Part shown: positions 26,684-35,547 of the stretch, piece after piece
Layout: every line of letters starts with the position of its first letter
Position numbering within the stretch: the first letter of the stretch is position 1
Source of the DNA: Dyadobacter linearis
GTDB taxonomy: Bacteria; Bacteroidota; Bacteroidia; Cytophagales; Spirosomataceae
Direction of reading: 5' to 3'
Assembly: GCF_907165045.1 (NCBI RefSeq)
Contig: NZ_CAJRAU010000009.1
Location: 1 to 64,000, forward strand
Length of the DNA stretch: 64,000 bases
The notes under the pieces: model-generated
What the model was told of the DNA's origin: nothing
Database searches by the model: none
The model's input: the letters and a program-made list of their open reading frames with translations, nothing else
Position numbers and translations under genes: made by a program

Positions 26684-28198
26684 TTATCGGGTTGCTTCTG
26701 CAAGCATTTTTTCTCCTTTTGCCTGCGCATCTTCGATGGTTCCAACCAGGTTGAATGCCATTTCAGGAAGGTGGTCATAAGCTCCGTCCATGATCAGGTT
26801 AAATCCTTTGATGGTATCGTTGATATCTACCAACGTTCCTTTCAAACCTGTGAACTGCTCAGCTACGAAGAATGGTTGCGACAAGAAACGCTCTACACGA
26901 CGAGCGCGGGATACAACCAGCTTGTCTTCGTCTGAAAGTTCTTCCATACCAAGGATCGCGATGATATCCTGCAATTCTTTGTAGCGTTGCAAAATATTTT
27001 TTACGCGCTGTGCGCAATCGTAATGCTCAGCACCCAAAGTTTCAGCATTCAGAATCCGTGAAGCTGAATCCAATGGATCTACCGCAGGGTAAATTCCTTT
27101 TTCAGAAACTTTACGGCTTAGTACCGTAGTTGCGTCCAAGTGGGCAAATGTTGTCGCAGGAGCAGGGTCAGTCAAGTCATCCGCAGGTACGTAAACCGCT
27201 TGTACAGATGTGATAGAACCACGTTTTGTGGAGGTAATACGTTCCTGCATCTGTCCCATTTCAGTAGCAAGCGTAGGCTGGTAACCTACCGCTGATGGCA
27301 TACGTCCTAAAAGAGCGGATACCTCTGAACCAGCTTGTGTAAAACGGAAGATATTGTCGATAAAGAAAAGAATATCACGACCCTGACCTTCGCCGTCACC
27401 ATCACGGAAGTATTCCGCCATAGTCAAACCTGACAATGCAACACGTGCACGTGCGCCAGGAGGCTCGTTCATTTGTCCGAAAACGAAAGTTGCCTGTGAG
27501 TCTTTCAAAGTATTATAATCCACTTTTGAAATATCCCAGCCGCCTTTTTCCATGCTGTGCTTGAACTCGTCGCCGTATTTGATGATACCGGCTTCAATCA
27601 TTTCACGCATAAGGTCATTTCCTTCACGGGTACGTTCTCCAACTCCCGCAAACACTGAAAGACCAGCGTAAGCTTTCGCAATATTGTTGATCAACTCCTG
27701 GATCAAAACGGTTTTACCAACACCGGCACCACCGAACAAACCGATTTTACCACCTTTTACATAAGGAGCAAGCAAATCGATTACTTTGATACCTGTAAAC
27801 AGGATTTCAGTTGAAGTCGCCAGCTCTTCAAATTTCGGAGCTGAGCGGTGAATTGAGATACCGTTTGTAGTATCCAAAGGCGTAAGTCCATCGATCGCTT
27901 CACCGATTACATTGAAAAGGCGACCTTTAATTCCTTCACCGATTGGCATTTTAATAGGCGCACCAAGCGGCCTTACTGCCATTCCGCGCTGCATACCTTC
28001 GGTACTGTCCATCGCGATGGTACGGATACGGTCTTCGCCCAAGTGCTGCTGGCACTCAAGAACTACTTTCGAACCGTTTGGTTTGATGACTTCTAACGCA
28101 TCGAGGATAGATGGAATGCTTCCGCTATCTTCAAATGATACGTCTACAACGGGACCAATTACCTGCGTAATTTTTCCTATGTTTGTCTCGTTTGCCAT
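26684..28198 (-). CDS. atpD: F-type ATP synthase beta subunit, 504 aa
   Basis: Catalytic subunit of F1. Walker A GGAGVGKT (near 155-162), the DNLMREMIEAG and DNIFRFTQAGSEVSALLGRMPS blocks (the latter near 255), and the C-terminal LSDEDKLVVSRARRVERFLSQ are all canonical. I place the start at MANETNIGKITQVIG (28198); an in-frame ATG at 28243 lies in the -7 promoter box and would add 15 residues with no counterpart in the family. atpD-atpC form a two-gene operon here with their own promoter and terminator; the remaining ATP-synthase genes (a, c, b, delta, alpha, gamma) must be elsewhere. Confidence 0.98.
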   Translation of the reverse strand: MANETNIGKITQVIGPVVDVSFEDSGSIPSILDALEVIKPNGSKVVLECQQHLGEDRIRTIAMDSTEGMQRGMAVRPLGAPIKMPIGEGIKGRLFNVIGEAIDGLTPLDTTNGISIHRSAPKFEELATSTEILFTGIKVIDLLAPYVKGGKIGLFGGAGVGKTVLIQELINNIAKAYAGLSVFAGVGERTREGNDLMREMIEAGIIKYGDEFKHSMEKGGWDISKVDYNTLKDSQATFVFGQMNEPPGARARVALSGLTMAEYFRDGDGEGQGRDILFFIDNIFRFTQAGSEVSALLGRMPSAVGYQPTLATEMGQMQERITSTKRGSITSVQAVYVPADDLTDPAPATTFAHLDATTVLSRKVSEKGIYPAVDPLDSASRILNAETLGAEHYDCAQRVKNILQRYKELQDIIAILGMEELSDEDKLVVSRARRVERFLSQPFFVAEQFTGLKGTLVDINDTIKGFNLIMDGAYDHLPEMAFNLVGTIEDAQAKGEKMLAEATR

Positions 28199-28240
28199 TA
28201 TATGATTTTGATTATCTCTAATGAGGTTTTTTTCAGACCG

Positions 28241-28271
28241 CAAAAGTATAGGATAATTTGGTCAGTACCAA
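28241..28271 (-). promoter_or_regulatory. Bacteroidota-type promoter of atpD-atpC
   Basis: On the minus strand TTG (28269-28271) and TACTTTTG (28241-28248) are separated by 20 bases, matching the -33/-7 consensus TTG-N19-21-TAnnTTTG. Transcription would begin about 35 bases before the chosen atpD ATG. This is one of the three best promoter matches in the window. Confidence 0.65.
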
Positions 28272-28433
28272 GAAGACATAAAGTGATTTATTGGATATTT
28301 TTTAGAAAAGGGAGGGACAATGTTACTGTTATTTGCATTTAGCAGTAAGTAACTATGGCGATAAATCTGATAAGGGTTCTTTAATTAGTAAAGTCATCTT
28401 CACCAGAGAATTCGAAGAAATACGATAATATGG

Positions 28434-28441
28434 TAAATTTG
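28434..28441 (+). promoter_or_regulatory. Candidate -7 promoter box for the DUF433/DUF5615 pair
   Basis: TAAATTTG is an exact TAnnTTTG match 25 bases before the DUF433 ATG. A TTC rather than TTG lies 20 bases upstream. Confidence 0.42.
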
Positions 28442-28466
28442 AATTAATCATCTATTCAGTAAAACT

Positions 28467-28700
28467 ATGAATACGCAACTCCTGGAACGTATCACTTTTA
28501 ATCCCGATCAGTGCGGAGGGAAGCCTTGTATTCGGAATATGCGTATCAGGGTGACGGACGTAATAGAACTTTTAGCAGCCGGCCTGACGCCAGAGCAAAT
28601 TGTTACAGAAGAGCTGCCAGACCTTCAACCGGAAGATATCACTGCCTGTTTACTTTACGCCGCGGCAAAGCTGAATCACCCGGTATTACGGGCAGCCTGA
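28467..28700 (+). CDS. DUF433 family antitoxin, 77 aa
   Basis: Small protein with the hallmark ITFNPDQCGGKPCIRNMRIRV near residues 8-28 and the helix-turn-helix-like EQIVTEELPDLQPEDI near 44-59, typical of DUF433 (VapB45-like) antitoxins. These bind DNA and neutralise a PIN-like partner. Its TGA overlaps the ATG of the DUF5615 gene (TGATG at 28698-28702), the usual coupling in such modules. Likely autoregulated, which is a property of the family rather than shown here. Confidence 0.9.
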   Translation: MNTQLLERITFNPDQCGGKPCIRNMRIRVTDVIELLAAGLTPEQIVTEELPDLQPEDITACLLYAAAKLNHPVLRAA

Positions 28701-29032
28701 TGATCATTCTGGACGCGCATATCCCACCTTCTCTCGCACTCTGGATTACATCATTCTTCAAGCTCGAATGTTGCTCTGCCCAATTTTTAAGCCTGCGGCA
28801 CTCCTCAGACTTCGAGATATTTTTCAAAGCAAGAGAGCTGAATGCGATCGTGATCACGAAAGACGATGATTTTGTGACACTTCTTGATCGGAACGGAATT
28901 CCCCCAAAAGTGATCTGGTTAACTTGCGGGAATACATCGAAAGCGCGGCTACAAGAAATTTTCACAGCTAATCTTGGCAATGCACTTGCATTACTTGCGG
29001 CGGCCGATCTGGTGGAGATAACAGGTCACTGA
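28700..29032 (+). CDS. DUF5615 PIN-like toxin, 110 aa
   Basis: The protein starts MIILDAHIPPSLALWI; the acidic residue Asp5 and the later TKDDDFV (near 54-60) are the conserved acid residues of the DUF5615 branch of PIN-like nucleases, which cleave RNA in toxin-antitoxin modules. I start it at 28700, where the ATG overlaps the antitoxin stop; a longer frame beginning at 28511 would run through the DUF433 gene in another frame. Nuclease activity and toxicity are inferred from family. The pair is flanked by atpD (divergent) and a membrane/TPR gene. Confidence 0.9.
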   Translation: MIILDAHIPPSLALWITSFFKLECCSAQFLSLRHSSDFEIFFKARELNAIVITKDDDFVTLLDRNGIPPKVIWLTCGNTSKARLQEIFTANLGNALALLAAADLVEITGH

Positions 29033-29096
29033 GTTTTTCGTTTGATTTAAACGGATCTTTACAATTCTGCATTCTCAGAGCAGGTTAATCTATAAT

Positions 29097-31760
29097 ATGA
29101 AGGAGTTTTTTTTCTGGAAGGTATGGTCAGTGTCGGAGCGCAGAATGGCGCTTGGGGCGATGACCATTTTGTTTTTGGCGATTGTATCTTTTGTATTCAA
29201 ATGCATAAATCCACTTGATAATGTAGTTCGCTGGAATGTAATCAGCGAACTCTCCGAAGTGAGTTCGGTCGTGGACATTCTGCAACTCGGAAGCTGGCAA
29301 TATGGTGTTTCGACGCCGACACACCTGGTGAATGAAAGCTTTATGGCGTCGGTCATGGAAGTGGATTATCTTACGGTACGTATATTCTGGATATTCGCTA
29401 CACTTGGACTTTCCTTCGTTTTAGCTGGTTTAACCACCTTAACAAGATTTTGGTATCTGGCCGGAATGGTCATTTTTATATTATTCCTTGCTTTCTCCCG
29501 ATTGGAGCTGCTGGACGTTGCCGAAACCGATAGCAAGTTCTTGTTCATTATTACTGTACTCGTTTATAGCGTCACTACCTATTATTTCCACGCATTCAGG
29601 CCGGATGCAGGTATTGGGTTGCGGATTGCAGGCTTGCTGGTTGCATCTGGTATGATGGTTTTCCTAATCTGGACAATGTCCGGGGTACCGTTTCCCGCGT
29701 TGACAGCAGCGAGTTATTCGTTTCCGTTCTGGCTGATCGTGACAGTCCTTTTTCTCCTCATTTCTTCCACCGAAATCATGGCTGGTTTCGTATGGCTGAG
29801 CACCAGCGGTTCTATGCGAAAAGGAAGTACGGGACTGATCAACTTTGTCGTCATTTCAATACTATACCTGCTCTTACTATTGCTGATCTATCTCCGAAAC
29901 ACCCGACAGATCGATTGGGATATGACGTTGGTAAGTCCCGTTTTCCTTGCATTGGCGGCGGGTATTTTAGGTATCTGGGGATTTCGCCGCAGGGCGGATT
30001 CGATGGGTAGCCTGCTTCCGTTCAGAAGCGCCGGTTTTTGGATCTATATGGGAATGTTCATTATAGCGGCCGCATTCACCGGACTTATGGCGGGTACCGC
30101 CAATGATCCCGTGCTGGAAGCATTGGAAGATGTGGTAGTACAGGGACAGCTCGCAATGGGTGTTTTATTCCTGTTTTATATTCTGGTCAATTTTTATCCT
30201 CTTTTTAAACAAAAACTCGCAGTTCACAAGGTACTCTACAAGCCTCTCCGGTTTGGATTAACTCAAACCCGGCTATTTGGTTTTGCAGGCTTTGTAATTT
30301 TAATTTTTATTCAAAAGCTTTTACCAGTAAATCAGGCTATTGCAGGATATTTTAATGGAGTGGGGGATCTGCACGCAGCTACCGAAGAATTTACCCTTTC
30401 TGAGCAATACTATAAGCTGGCATTACAGCGGGAATTTCAAAACCATAAATCCAATTATTCACTCGCTTCTCTTGCAATTCGTCAGGGTGACCGCACTGCG
30501 GCTGCATTTTACTTCCGGCAGGCATTATTTAAGAATCCCTCCGCACAGGCTTACGCAGGTTTGAGCGGAATATTGATCCAGGAAAATCTGTTTTTCGACG
30601 CTGTTTACAGTTTACAGGAAGGTATTGGCCGGTTTCCGAAAAGCGGGGAATTGCTCAATAATCTCGGAATGCTTTATTCCAAAACAAATGTCGCGGATTC
30701 TGCGTACTACTATATTGAAAGAGCACAGGCGAATGCAAAACGCCCTGAAATACCGGCGACGAACCTGCTGGCTATTTTAGCAAAAAACACAGACGCCGGC
30801 CTGCTTGATTCGCTGGCTTCTAATACCGAAAAATATAATTACCTGTCGTGGCAGGCTAACTGGCTTGCAGTTCAGAATTTGAGGCAGCAGTTCGTCAAGC
30901 AGGATTTCAATACCAGTGCAGTGCCGGCTGATTCACTTCTGAGCGTGTCAGCTTCGGCTTATTTATTGAACTATGCTGTTAATCAGGCTAGATCAGATAC
31001 CGCTTCTGTGAAGTTGCTGAGCAAGCTAGCCACTTCGAACCCGGTACTTGCAAAGGATTTGACATGGGCTGCATTATATCCTGAATTTTACAGCGGCGAC
31101 AAGCTCAGGGCATTGCAATCACTTACAGCCCTGGCATCGGACGAGGAAGAGAAGAGTGATCAATATCATAAGGTATTGGGCCACTGGTTTTTGCAGTTAG
31201 GTTTATACGAAAAAGCAATTGAGAATTTATCAGTTGTAGAGGGTTTGGAAGGGACTATTGGAATGGCGGTGGCGAATGCGCTTTACGATAAGAAAGAAGT
31301 GGCTGTGATTTTGCTTGATAAAATACAGGAGAAAGAGAATAACCCGGCGATTGAAAATCTTAAACAAAGTCTTTTTTCCGGAGTAAAACCAAAAGTGCCG
31401 GGCGATTCTTTACTGAAAGTGGCGTTACAGTCACCAACTGAGGCTAATTTTCGAAAAGCAATCAATATCAACCCTTTCAATGCGCAGACGATATCAGCTG
31501 CATCGACCTATTTCAGAGGGAAAAAGCAAACGGATAAAGCTTATAATCTGGTTCTGAATGCGCTCGCATATAACGAATACGATTTTCGATTATGGGAGCA
31601 ATATGCATATCTCAGTCTGGAACAGGGTTTGACCGGGCAGGCCAAAGAGGGCGAAGAGAAGGTAAAACAATACGCGACGCCTGCCGACTATCAGCAATTT
31701 GTGAGCCGCTATCAGCCTATGCAGGCACTTATCGAAAAACGGCGGGCAGAATTTCAGTGA
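29097..31760 (+). CDS. Polytopic membrane protein with C-terminal TPR domain, 887 aa
   Basis: About ten to eleven transmembrane segments occupy residues 16-420, then a soluble TPR domain (about 425-880), with recognisable units such as DLHAATEEFTLSEQYYKLAL and SGELLNNLGMLYSKTNVADS. The membrane part has no signature I recognise; the architecture resembles the O-antigen/exosortase-neighbour type of membrane-plus-TPR proteins, but no catalytic motif is visible. It starts 64 bases after the toxin gene and is followed by an unknown 150-aa gene. Likely an envelope scaffold; that is inference only. Confidence 0.78.
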   Translation: MKEFFFWKVWSVSERRMALGAMTILFLAIVSFVFKCINPLDNVVRWNVISELSEVSSVVDILQLGSWQYGVSTPTHLVNESFMASVMEVDYLTVRIFWIFATLGLSFVLAGLTTLTRFWYLAGMVIFILFLAFSRLELLDVAETDSKFLFIITVLVYSVTTYYFHAFRPDAGIGLRIAGLLVASGMMVFLIWTMSGVPFPALTAASYSFPFWLIVTVLFLLISSTEIMAGFVWLSTSGSMRKGSTGLINFVVISILYLLLLLLIYLRNTRQIDWDMTLVSPVFLALAAGILGIWGFRRRADSMGSLLPFRSAGFWIYMGMFIIAAAFTGLMAGTANDPVLEALEDVVVQGQLAMGVLFLFYILVNFYPLFKQKLAVHKVLYKPLRFGLTQTRLFGFAGFVILIFIQKLLPVNQAIAGYFNGVGDLHAATEEFTLSEQYYKLALQREFQNHKSNYSLASLAIRQGDRTAAAFYFRQALFKNPSAQAYAGLSGILIQENLFFDAVYSLQEGIGRFPKSGELLNNLGMLYSKTNVADSAYYYIERAQANAKRPEIPATNLLAILAKNTDAGLLDSLASNTEKYNYLSWQANWLAVQNLRQQFVKQDFNTSAVPADSLLSVSASAYLLNYAVNQARSDTASVKLLSKLATSNPVLAKDLTWAALYPEFYSGDKLRALQSLTALASDEEEKSDQYHKVLGHWFLQLGLYEKAIENLSVVEGLEGTIGMAVANALYDKKEVAVILLDKIQEKENNPAIENLKQSLFSGVKPKVPGDSLLKVALQSPTEANFRKAININPFNAQTISAASTYFRGKKQTDKAYNLVLNALAYNEYDFRLWEQYAYLSLEQGLTGQAKEGEEKVKQYATPADYQQFVSRYQPMQALIEKRRAEFQ

Positions 31761-31799
31761 TTTGATATTTTAGTTATCTGTAATTACACTTCATCAACA

Positions 31800-32252
31800 A
31801 TGTCATTAATCTGCAAATCCAATTTTACCGGCACCGAATGCAGGATTTTCAGAGGAAAACTAATAGCCGGGATATTGAAAACAAGCTCTTGGAAAGAAGA
31901 AGGATACGGAGAATTGGACGGTAATATGCTCAGATTCAGATCCCAGGGATTTTGGAAAAAAACAATCGATATCACTGATATCGAGGGGCAGAAGGTTCTA
32001 GGTCAAATGCAATTTCGTTACCTCAAAGGCACTGCTACCATCACTTATAGCGGGCAAAACTTTAAGTGGCAGTTCGATTCTTGGACCATGCGGAATTGGA
32101 CCGTCAAAAACGAAGAAGATAGTGCCGGATTTAAATCGACAAGCTGGTGGAAACCTGATGGGAAACTAGCCAACGAAGGCGTTCCAGCTGCTGTTCTTCT
32201 GGCGTCATTATACGTTGCAAATCATTTCCGAAAAATTGCGGCAGCATCCTAA
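31800..32252 (+). CDS. Hypothetical beta-rich protein, 150 aa
   Basis: No signal peptide. Residues 1-120 are a series of short beta strands with many aromatic residues (for example FRSQGFWKKTIDITD and ITYSGQNFKWQFDSWTMRNW), reminiscent of the tubby/LURP1-like fold, which binds lipid; residues 130-143 (VPAAVLLASLYVANHF) form a hydrophobic helix. I cannot name a family. The gene sits 14 bases before the ABC ATPase and is probably co-transcribed with it, so it may be linked to membrane lipid or lipoprotein handling. Confidence 0.65.
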   Translation: MSLICKSNFTGTECRIFRGKLIAGILKTSSWKEEGYGELDGNMLRFRSQGFWKKTIDITDIEGQKVLGQMQFRYLKGTATITYSGQNFKWQFDSWTMRNWTVKNEEDSAGFKSTSWWKPDGKLANEGVPAAVLLASLYVANHFRKIAAAS

Positions 32253-32266
32253 CAGGAAATTCATAT

Positions 32267-32977
32267 ATGAGAATTATAGAGACCAGCGAGATTGCAAAAC
32301 GTTACGTAATGGGCAGCGAAGTAATCCAGGCGCTCAAATCGGTGACGATTTCGGTAAATAAAGGCGAATATGTCGCTTTTATGGGCCCTTCCGGCTCGGG
32401 GAAATCTACATTGATGAATATCATCGGCTGCCTGGATACACCTACAACCGGCAGATATGTCCTTAATAACAAGGACGTAAGTGATATGACTGAAAGCGAA
32501 TTGGCTGAAATCAGAAACAAGGAAATCGGCTTTGTATTTCAGACTTTCAACTTGCTGCCAAGAATGTCTTCACTTGATAATGTGGCGCTTCCATTGATTT
32601 ATGCAGGTTTGGGAAAGTCAGACCGGACTGAAAAAGCAATGCTTTCCTTGAAAAATGTAGGTCTGGAGAACCGCGCCGGACACAAGCCGAACGAACTTTC
32701 GGGTGGTCAGCGGCAGCGGGTTGCTATTGCCCGGGCGCTTGTCAATGATCCCAGCATTTTGCTCGCCGATGAGCCCACAGGTAACCTGGATTCCAAAACT
32801 TCCTACGAGATCATGGATCTGTTCGACCAATTATATAGCAAGGGAAATACGATCGTAATGGTGACCCACGAAGAGGATATTGCGCATTACGCGCACCGGA
32901 TTGTGCGTTTGCGAGATGGTTTAGTCGAGTCTGATACGATCAATCCAAACCCGACAAAAGTTTCTGCAATGGTTTAA
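32267..32977 (+). CDS. MacB/LolD-type ABC transporter ATP-binding protein, 236 aa
   Basis: Cytoplasmic ATPase: Walker A GPSGSGKST (residues 40-48), Q-loop VFQTFNLLPRMS (near 90), signature LSGGQRQRVAIARAL (144-158), Walker B ILLADEPTGNLDS (165-177) and the H-loop in TIVMVTHEE (near 200). The sequence type is that of the MacB/LolD/FtsE-like family, which powers mechanotransmission transporters acting on periplasmic substrates. No permease gene is adjacent; the neighbour upstream is an unknown beta-rich protein and downstream a terminator closes the unit, so its membrane partner is encoded elsewhere. Confidence 0.93.
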   Translation: MRIIETSEIAKRYVMGSEVIQALKSVTISVNKGEYVAFMGPSGSGKSTLMNIIGCLDTPTTGRYVLNNKDVSDMTESELAEIRNKEIGFVFQTFNLLPRMSSLDNVALPLIYAGLGKSDRTEKAMLSLKNVGLENRAGHKPNELSGGQRQRVAIARALVNDPSILLADEPTGNLDSKTSYEIMDLFDQLYSKGNTIVMVTHEEDIAHYAHRIVRLRDGLVESDTINPNPTKVSAMV

Positions 32978-33058
32978 AGCTATTAAAACCATTGTCATAT
33001 AAGATCGAGATTGATTAGTTTTGTGTTATAACGGAACAATTCATTTCGAAGCTCCGTG

Positions 33059-33103
33059 AATCCGAATGAATTACTTTTCCGGTAGTTCATTCGGATTTAT
33101 TTT
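33059..33103 (+). terminator. Intrinsic terminator after the ABC ATPase
   Basis: A perfect 12-bp inverted repeat (AATCCGAATGAA at 33059-33070, TTCATTCGGATT at 33086-33097) followed by TATTTTTAT. It overlaps the first bases of a longer open frame at 33066, which argues that the next gene starts at 33117. Confidence 0.75.
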
Positions 33104-33116
33104 TATCGCAATAACT

Positions 33117-33839
33117 ATGAAAATCAATTTTAAAGACCTCATTTTATTTGAAAACGAGGATTTTTTAGTCGTAAATAAGCCGCCGCACCTGGCTACCCTG
33201 GATGAAAGAACTGCCGATAGAGGCGGTAGTGTATTAAGGTTGGCAAAGGAATATAATTCTGAACTGCAGGCGGCACACCGGCTCGACAAGGAAACTTCCG
33301 GCGCATTGGCTTTTGCCAAAAATCCAGCTGCTTACCGGCATTTGGCCATGCAATTTGAGCACAGGGAAGTTACTAAACGGTACCACGCCGTGACAAACGG
33401 CATTCACAAACTCGACAGCATTTCTGTGTTTTTGCCGATTTTACCTCTAAAAAACGGCACAGCAGTGAAAATAGACCGGTCAGAAGGCAAAGTCGCAGAG
33501 ACTATTTTCAACACGTTGCAGGTTTACAGAGGTTACACATTAGTGGAGTGTATTCCCATAACCGGCCGCATGCACCAGATCCGCATTCACCTTTCGTGCC
33601 TGAAAGCGCCGATCGTCTGCGACCCGCAATACGGGGGGGAAGTAATTTATCTATCCAGTTTAAAGCGGAAATTCAATCTTAAAAAGGAGACTGAGGAACA
33701 GCCTCTCATTCAGCGCGTTGCATTGCATGCGCATTCACTTTCTTTTGCAGTGATGGACGGAGAGCGAGTTCGGATCGAAGCGCCTTATCCGAAGGATTTT
33801 GAGGTACTTGTAAAGCAATTGAACAAATTCGGGATGTAG
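33117..33839 (+). CDS. RluA family pseudouridine synthase, 240 aa
   Basis: Second RluA-type pseudouridine synthase in the window. HRLDKETSG is at residues 54-62 (catalytic Asp57) and ITGRMHQIRIHLS near 152-164. No S4 domain. I start at MKINFKDLILFENEDFL, because a longer version from 33066 would begin inside the terminator hairpin at 33059-33097 and add 17 residues without family counterpart. It is monocistronic between that terminator and an exported protein gene. Its divergence from the 16424 paralogue suggests a different RNA target. Confidence 0.9.
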   Translation: MKINFKDLILFENEDFLVVNKPPHLATLDERTADRGGSVLRLAKEYNSELQAAHRLDKETSGALAFAKNPAAYRHLAMQFEHREVTKRYHAVTNGIHKLDSISVFLPILPLKNGTAVKIDRSEGKVAETIFNTLQVYRGYTLVECIPITGRMHQIRIHLSCLKAPIVCDPQYGGEVIYLSSLKRKFNLKKETEEQPLIQRVALHAHSLSFAVMDGERVRIEAPYPKDFEVLVKQLNKFGM

Positions 33840-33916
33840 TAGCACAATTTTTTACAAGATTGGAAAAAGTTTGTGTACGTTTAGCTTTCATTTTTTCCAT
33901 CTTAACCATACTACAA

Positions 33917-34651
33917 ATGCGGATACACACATTTAAAAACCTGCCAGTTCTGCTGATCACATTGTTGTCAATCGGCGTTGCGCAATTATCTTATGCTCAG
34001 AGCCCGCGCAAAAATGATATCATTGTTAAGCGGGACAGTACACAGATTCAAGCGCTGATCACGCAGATGAGCTATGAAAAAATCAACTACCGCGATCTTG
34101 GAACTGCCGACAGCGCCGCTACCTACATTTATCTGGATAAAGTAGCGCGGGTTTTGCTGAAAAATGGGAAAACAATCAATGTAAGAGACTCTATCCAACC
34201 CGGCAAAGTGCCTACTGACTCGGTAGGGCAATATGCAGATTTGAACAATTTGCCGACCGACCCTTTTGAGAAAAGCATTGTAATGGCCAATTCGGATCAA
34301 CTGCGGGACAAATACGAATATCACCACAACAAATCGGTAGATGGGAAAACCGGCGCGATCGTATTTACCTCTATTGCCGTGGCAACCCTGGTTTCCGGCG
34401 TAATCGTGACTGCTGTTGGTGAAGATTCGGATGATAAAAAGTTCGGCGGTGCATTAGCGATCGCCGGGCCGGCTTTCGGAATCGTGTTCGGTTCCCTGTC
34501 TTTTAACAAGTACCGTGTGCATAAGAAAAAGGCTGATAAGGTTAAAAATGAACTCGAAAGACGAGGCCAATCACTTACTACATTTAAGCTCAGCCCAAAA
34601 TTCGACCCGCTTAATAAATCAGGCCAGCTCACCCTGCGGATGACATTTTGA
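33917..34651 (+). CDS. Exported hypothetical protein, paralogue A, 244 aa
   Basis: Signal peptide at residues 1-27 (ending QLSYAQ); the ATG at 33917 is preferred over an upstream TTG at 33860, which would bury the signal behind 19 residues. A mature N-terminal domain opens PRKNDIIVKRDSTQIQALIT, continues with a strand-rich region ending LKNGKTINV, and is followed by two closely spaced hydrophobic/glycine-rich segments (about 155-172 and 187-205) and a tail STLT-type beta end (SGQLTLRMTF). The next gene (34705) has the same layout, with about 54 bases between. Function unknown. Confidence 0.75.
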   Translation: MRIHTFKNLPVLLITLLSIGVAQLSYAQSPRKNDIIVKRDSTQIQALITQMSYEKINYRDLGTADSAATYIYLDKVARVLLKNGKTINVRDSIQPGKVPTDSVGQYADLNNLPTDPFEKSIVMANSDQLRDKYEYHHNKSVDGKTGAIVFTSIAVATLVSGVIVTAVGEDSDDKKFGGALAIAGPAFGIVFGSLSFNKYRVHKKKADKVKNELERRGQSLTTFKLSPKFDPLNKSGQLTLRMTF

Positions 34652-34704
34652 TAAAGGCGAATTTATTGCTTCATTGAAGGGTATATTCATATTATCCTTC
34701 TACA

Positions 34705-35481
34705 ATGAAAGTAATTTTATCACTGCTGAAAATCCAGCTGTTAGCCATTTTATGCCTTTTATTATTGAATCCGGTTTTCGCTCAAAATGTGCGGAAACCG
34801 GATATTCTTTTTTTGCGCAATGAAACGAAGCTTGAAGTCCGCATCCAGGAGGTAGATGATACAGTCGTGAAATACAAAAAGCTAAGTGACGACGAAGGCC
34901 CGTTATTTACTGTAAAAAAGTCTGAAATCGCTTCTATACACTACGGAAACGGCGAGGTGGAGACTTTCGAGGCAGTGCTGGAAGTGCCCAGTTACTATGC
35001 GCCTGGCCAATCAGCTCCACAGGCCAGGCCAGCTGCACCCTTGCAGGCGTCCGGGTCGCGCAATCAGTTTTTGGAAGAAATACGCGCATCTTCTGCGGAC
35101 AACCTTCGGGCGACTTATAAATATTATAAGGGTAAATCTAAAACCGGCCTCGTGATGGGGATCGCCGGGACTTCCGTCGGTATGATCTTGTCCGGAGTGG
35201 GCGCAGGCATTATTGCCGGCTCAATGGATGCAAATGGCAATTTCGCCTCTTATGCAGACGAGCAGCGCGCAATTCGTGGGGCGTGGTTGATGCTCGGCGG
35301 CTTCGCAGGTGCAGCGACATTTGGTACTGTCGGGTTTATAAAAGCAGGGAAAAATGGCTCGAAAGCGGGTAAGATCAGAAGGGAACTAATTCACAGAGGC
35401 GAGCCGATCGCATTCAGGATTAGCCCCGGCTTCAACCCGGCAACACAAGCGGGTTATCTTACATTAAATATCAGATTCTAA
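34705..35481 (+). CDS. Exported hypothetical protein, paralogue B, 258 aa
   Basis: Signal peptide (residues 1-25, ending VFAQ), then RKPDILFLRNETKLEVRIQE, matching position by position the start of the neighbouring 33917 product, followed by a YKKL-type strand, a Pro/Ala-rich linker (near 100-118), two glycine-rich hydrophobic segments (about 150-175, 192-212) and the same closing motif FNPATQAGYLTLNIRF. Tandem duplication is therefore clear, with strong divergence. The FRISPGFNP ending and hydrophobic hairpin suggest membrane association. Function unknown; closed by a hairpin at 35502. Confidence 0.75.
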   Translation: MKVILSLLKIQLLAILCLLLLNPVFAQNVRKPDILFLRNETKLEVRIQEVDDTVVKYKKLSDDEGPLFTVKKSEIASIHYGNGEVETFEAVLEVPSYYAPGQSAPQARPAAPLQASGSRNQFLEEIRASSADNLRATYKYYKGKSKTGLVMGIAGTSVGMILSGVGAGIIAGSMDANGNFASYADEQRAIRGAWLMLGGFAGAATFGTVGFIKAGKNGSKAGKIRRELIHRGEPIAFRISPGFNPATQAGYLTLNIRF

Positions 35482-35501
35482 TATCAGCAAGACATAAAAA
35501 A

Positions 35502-35527
35502 ATGCCTGAGAAGCGATTCCCAGGCAT
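35502..35527. terminator. Hairpin between convergent genes
   Basis: ATGCCTG and CAGGCAT arms with a 12-base loop, preceded by an A-run at 35496-35502. It lies between paralogue B (plus) and the outer-membrane protein (minus) and probably serves the latter, since the A-run becomes a T-run on the minus strand. Confidence 0.65.
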
Positions 35528-35547
35528 ATTTAGAATATATAGTTCTA

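Noticed and set aside
28511..28699. 63-codon N-terminal extension of the PIN-like toxin
   Set aside because: It is the DUF433 gene read in another frame; the toxin starts at 28700 with its acidic catalytic residue at position 5.
33066..33116. Longer start for the second RluA-type gene
   Set aside because: The first codons would lie inside the terminator hairpin 33059-33097, and added residues have no counterpart in the family.
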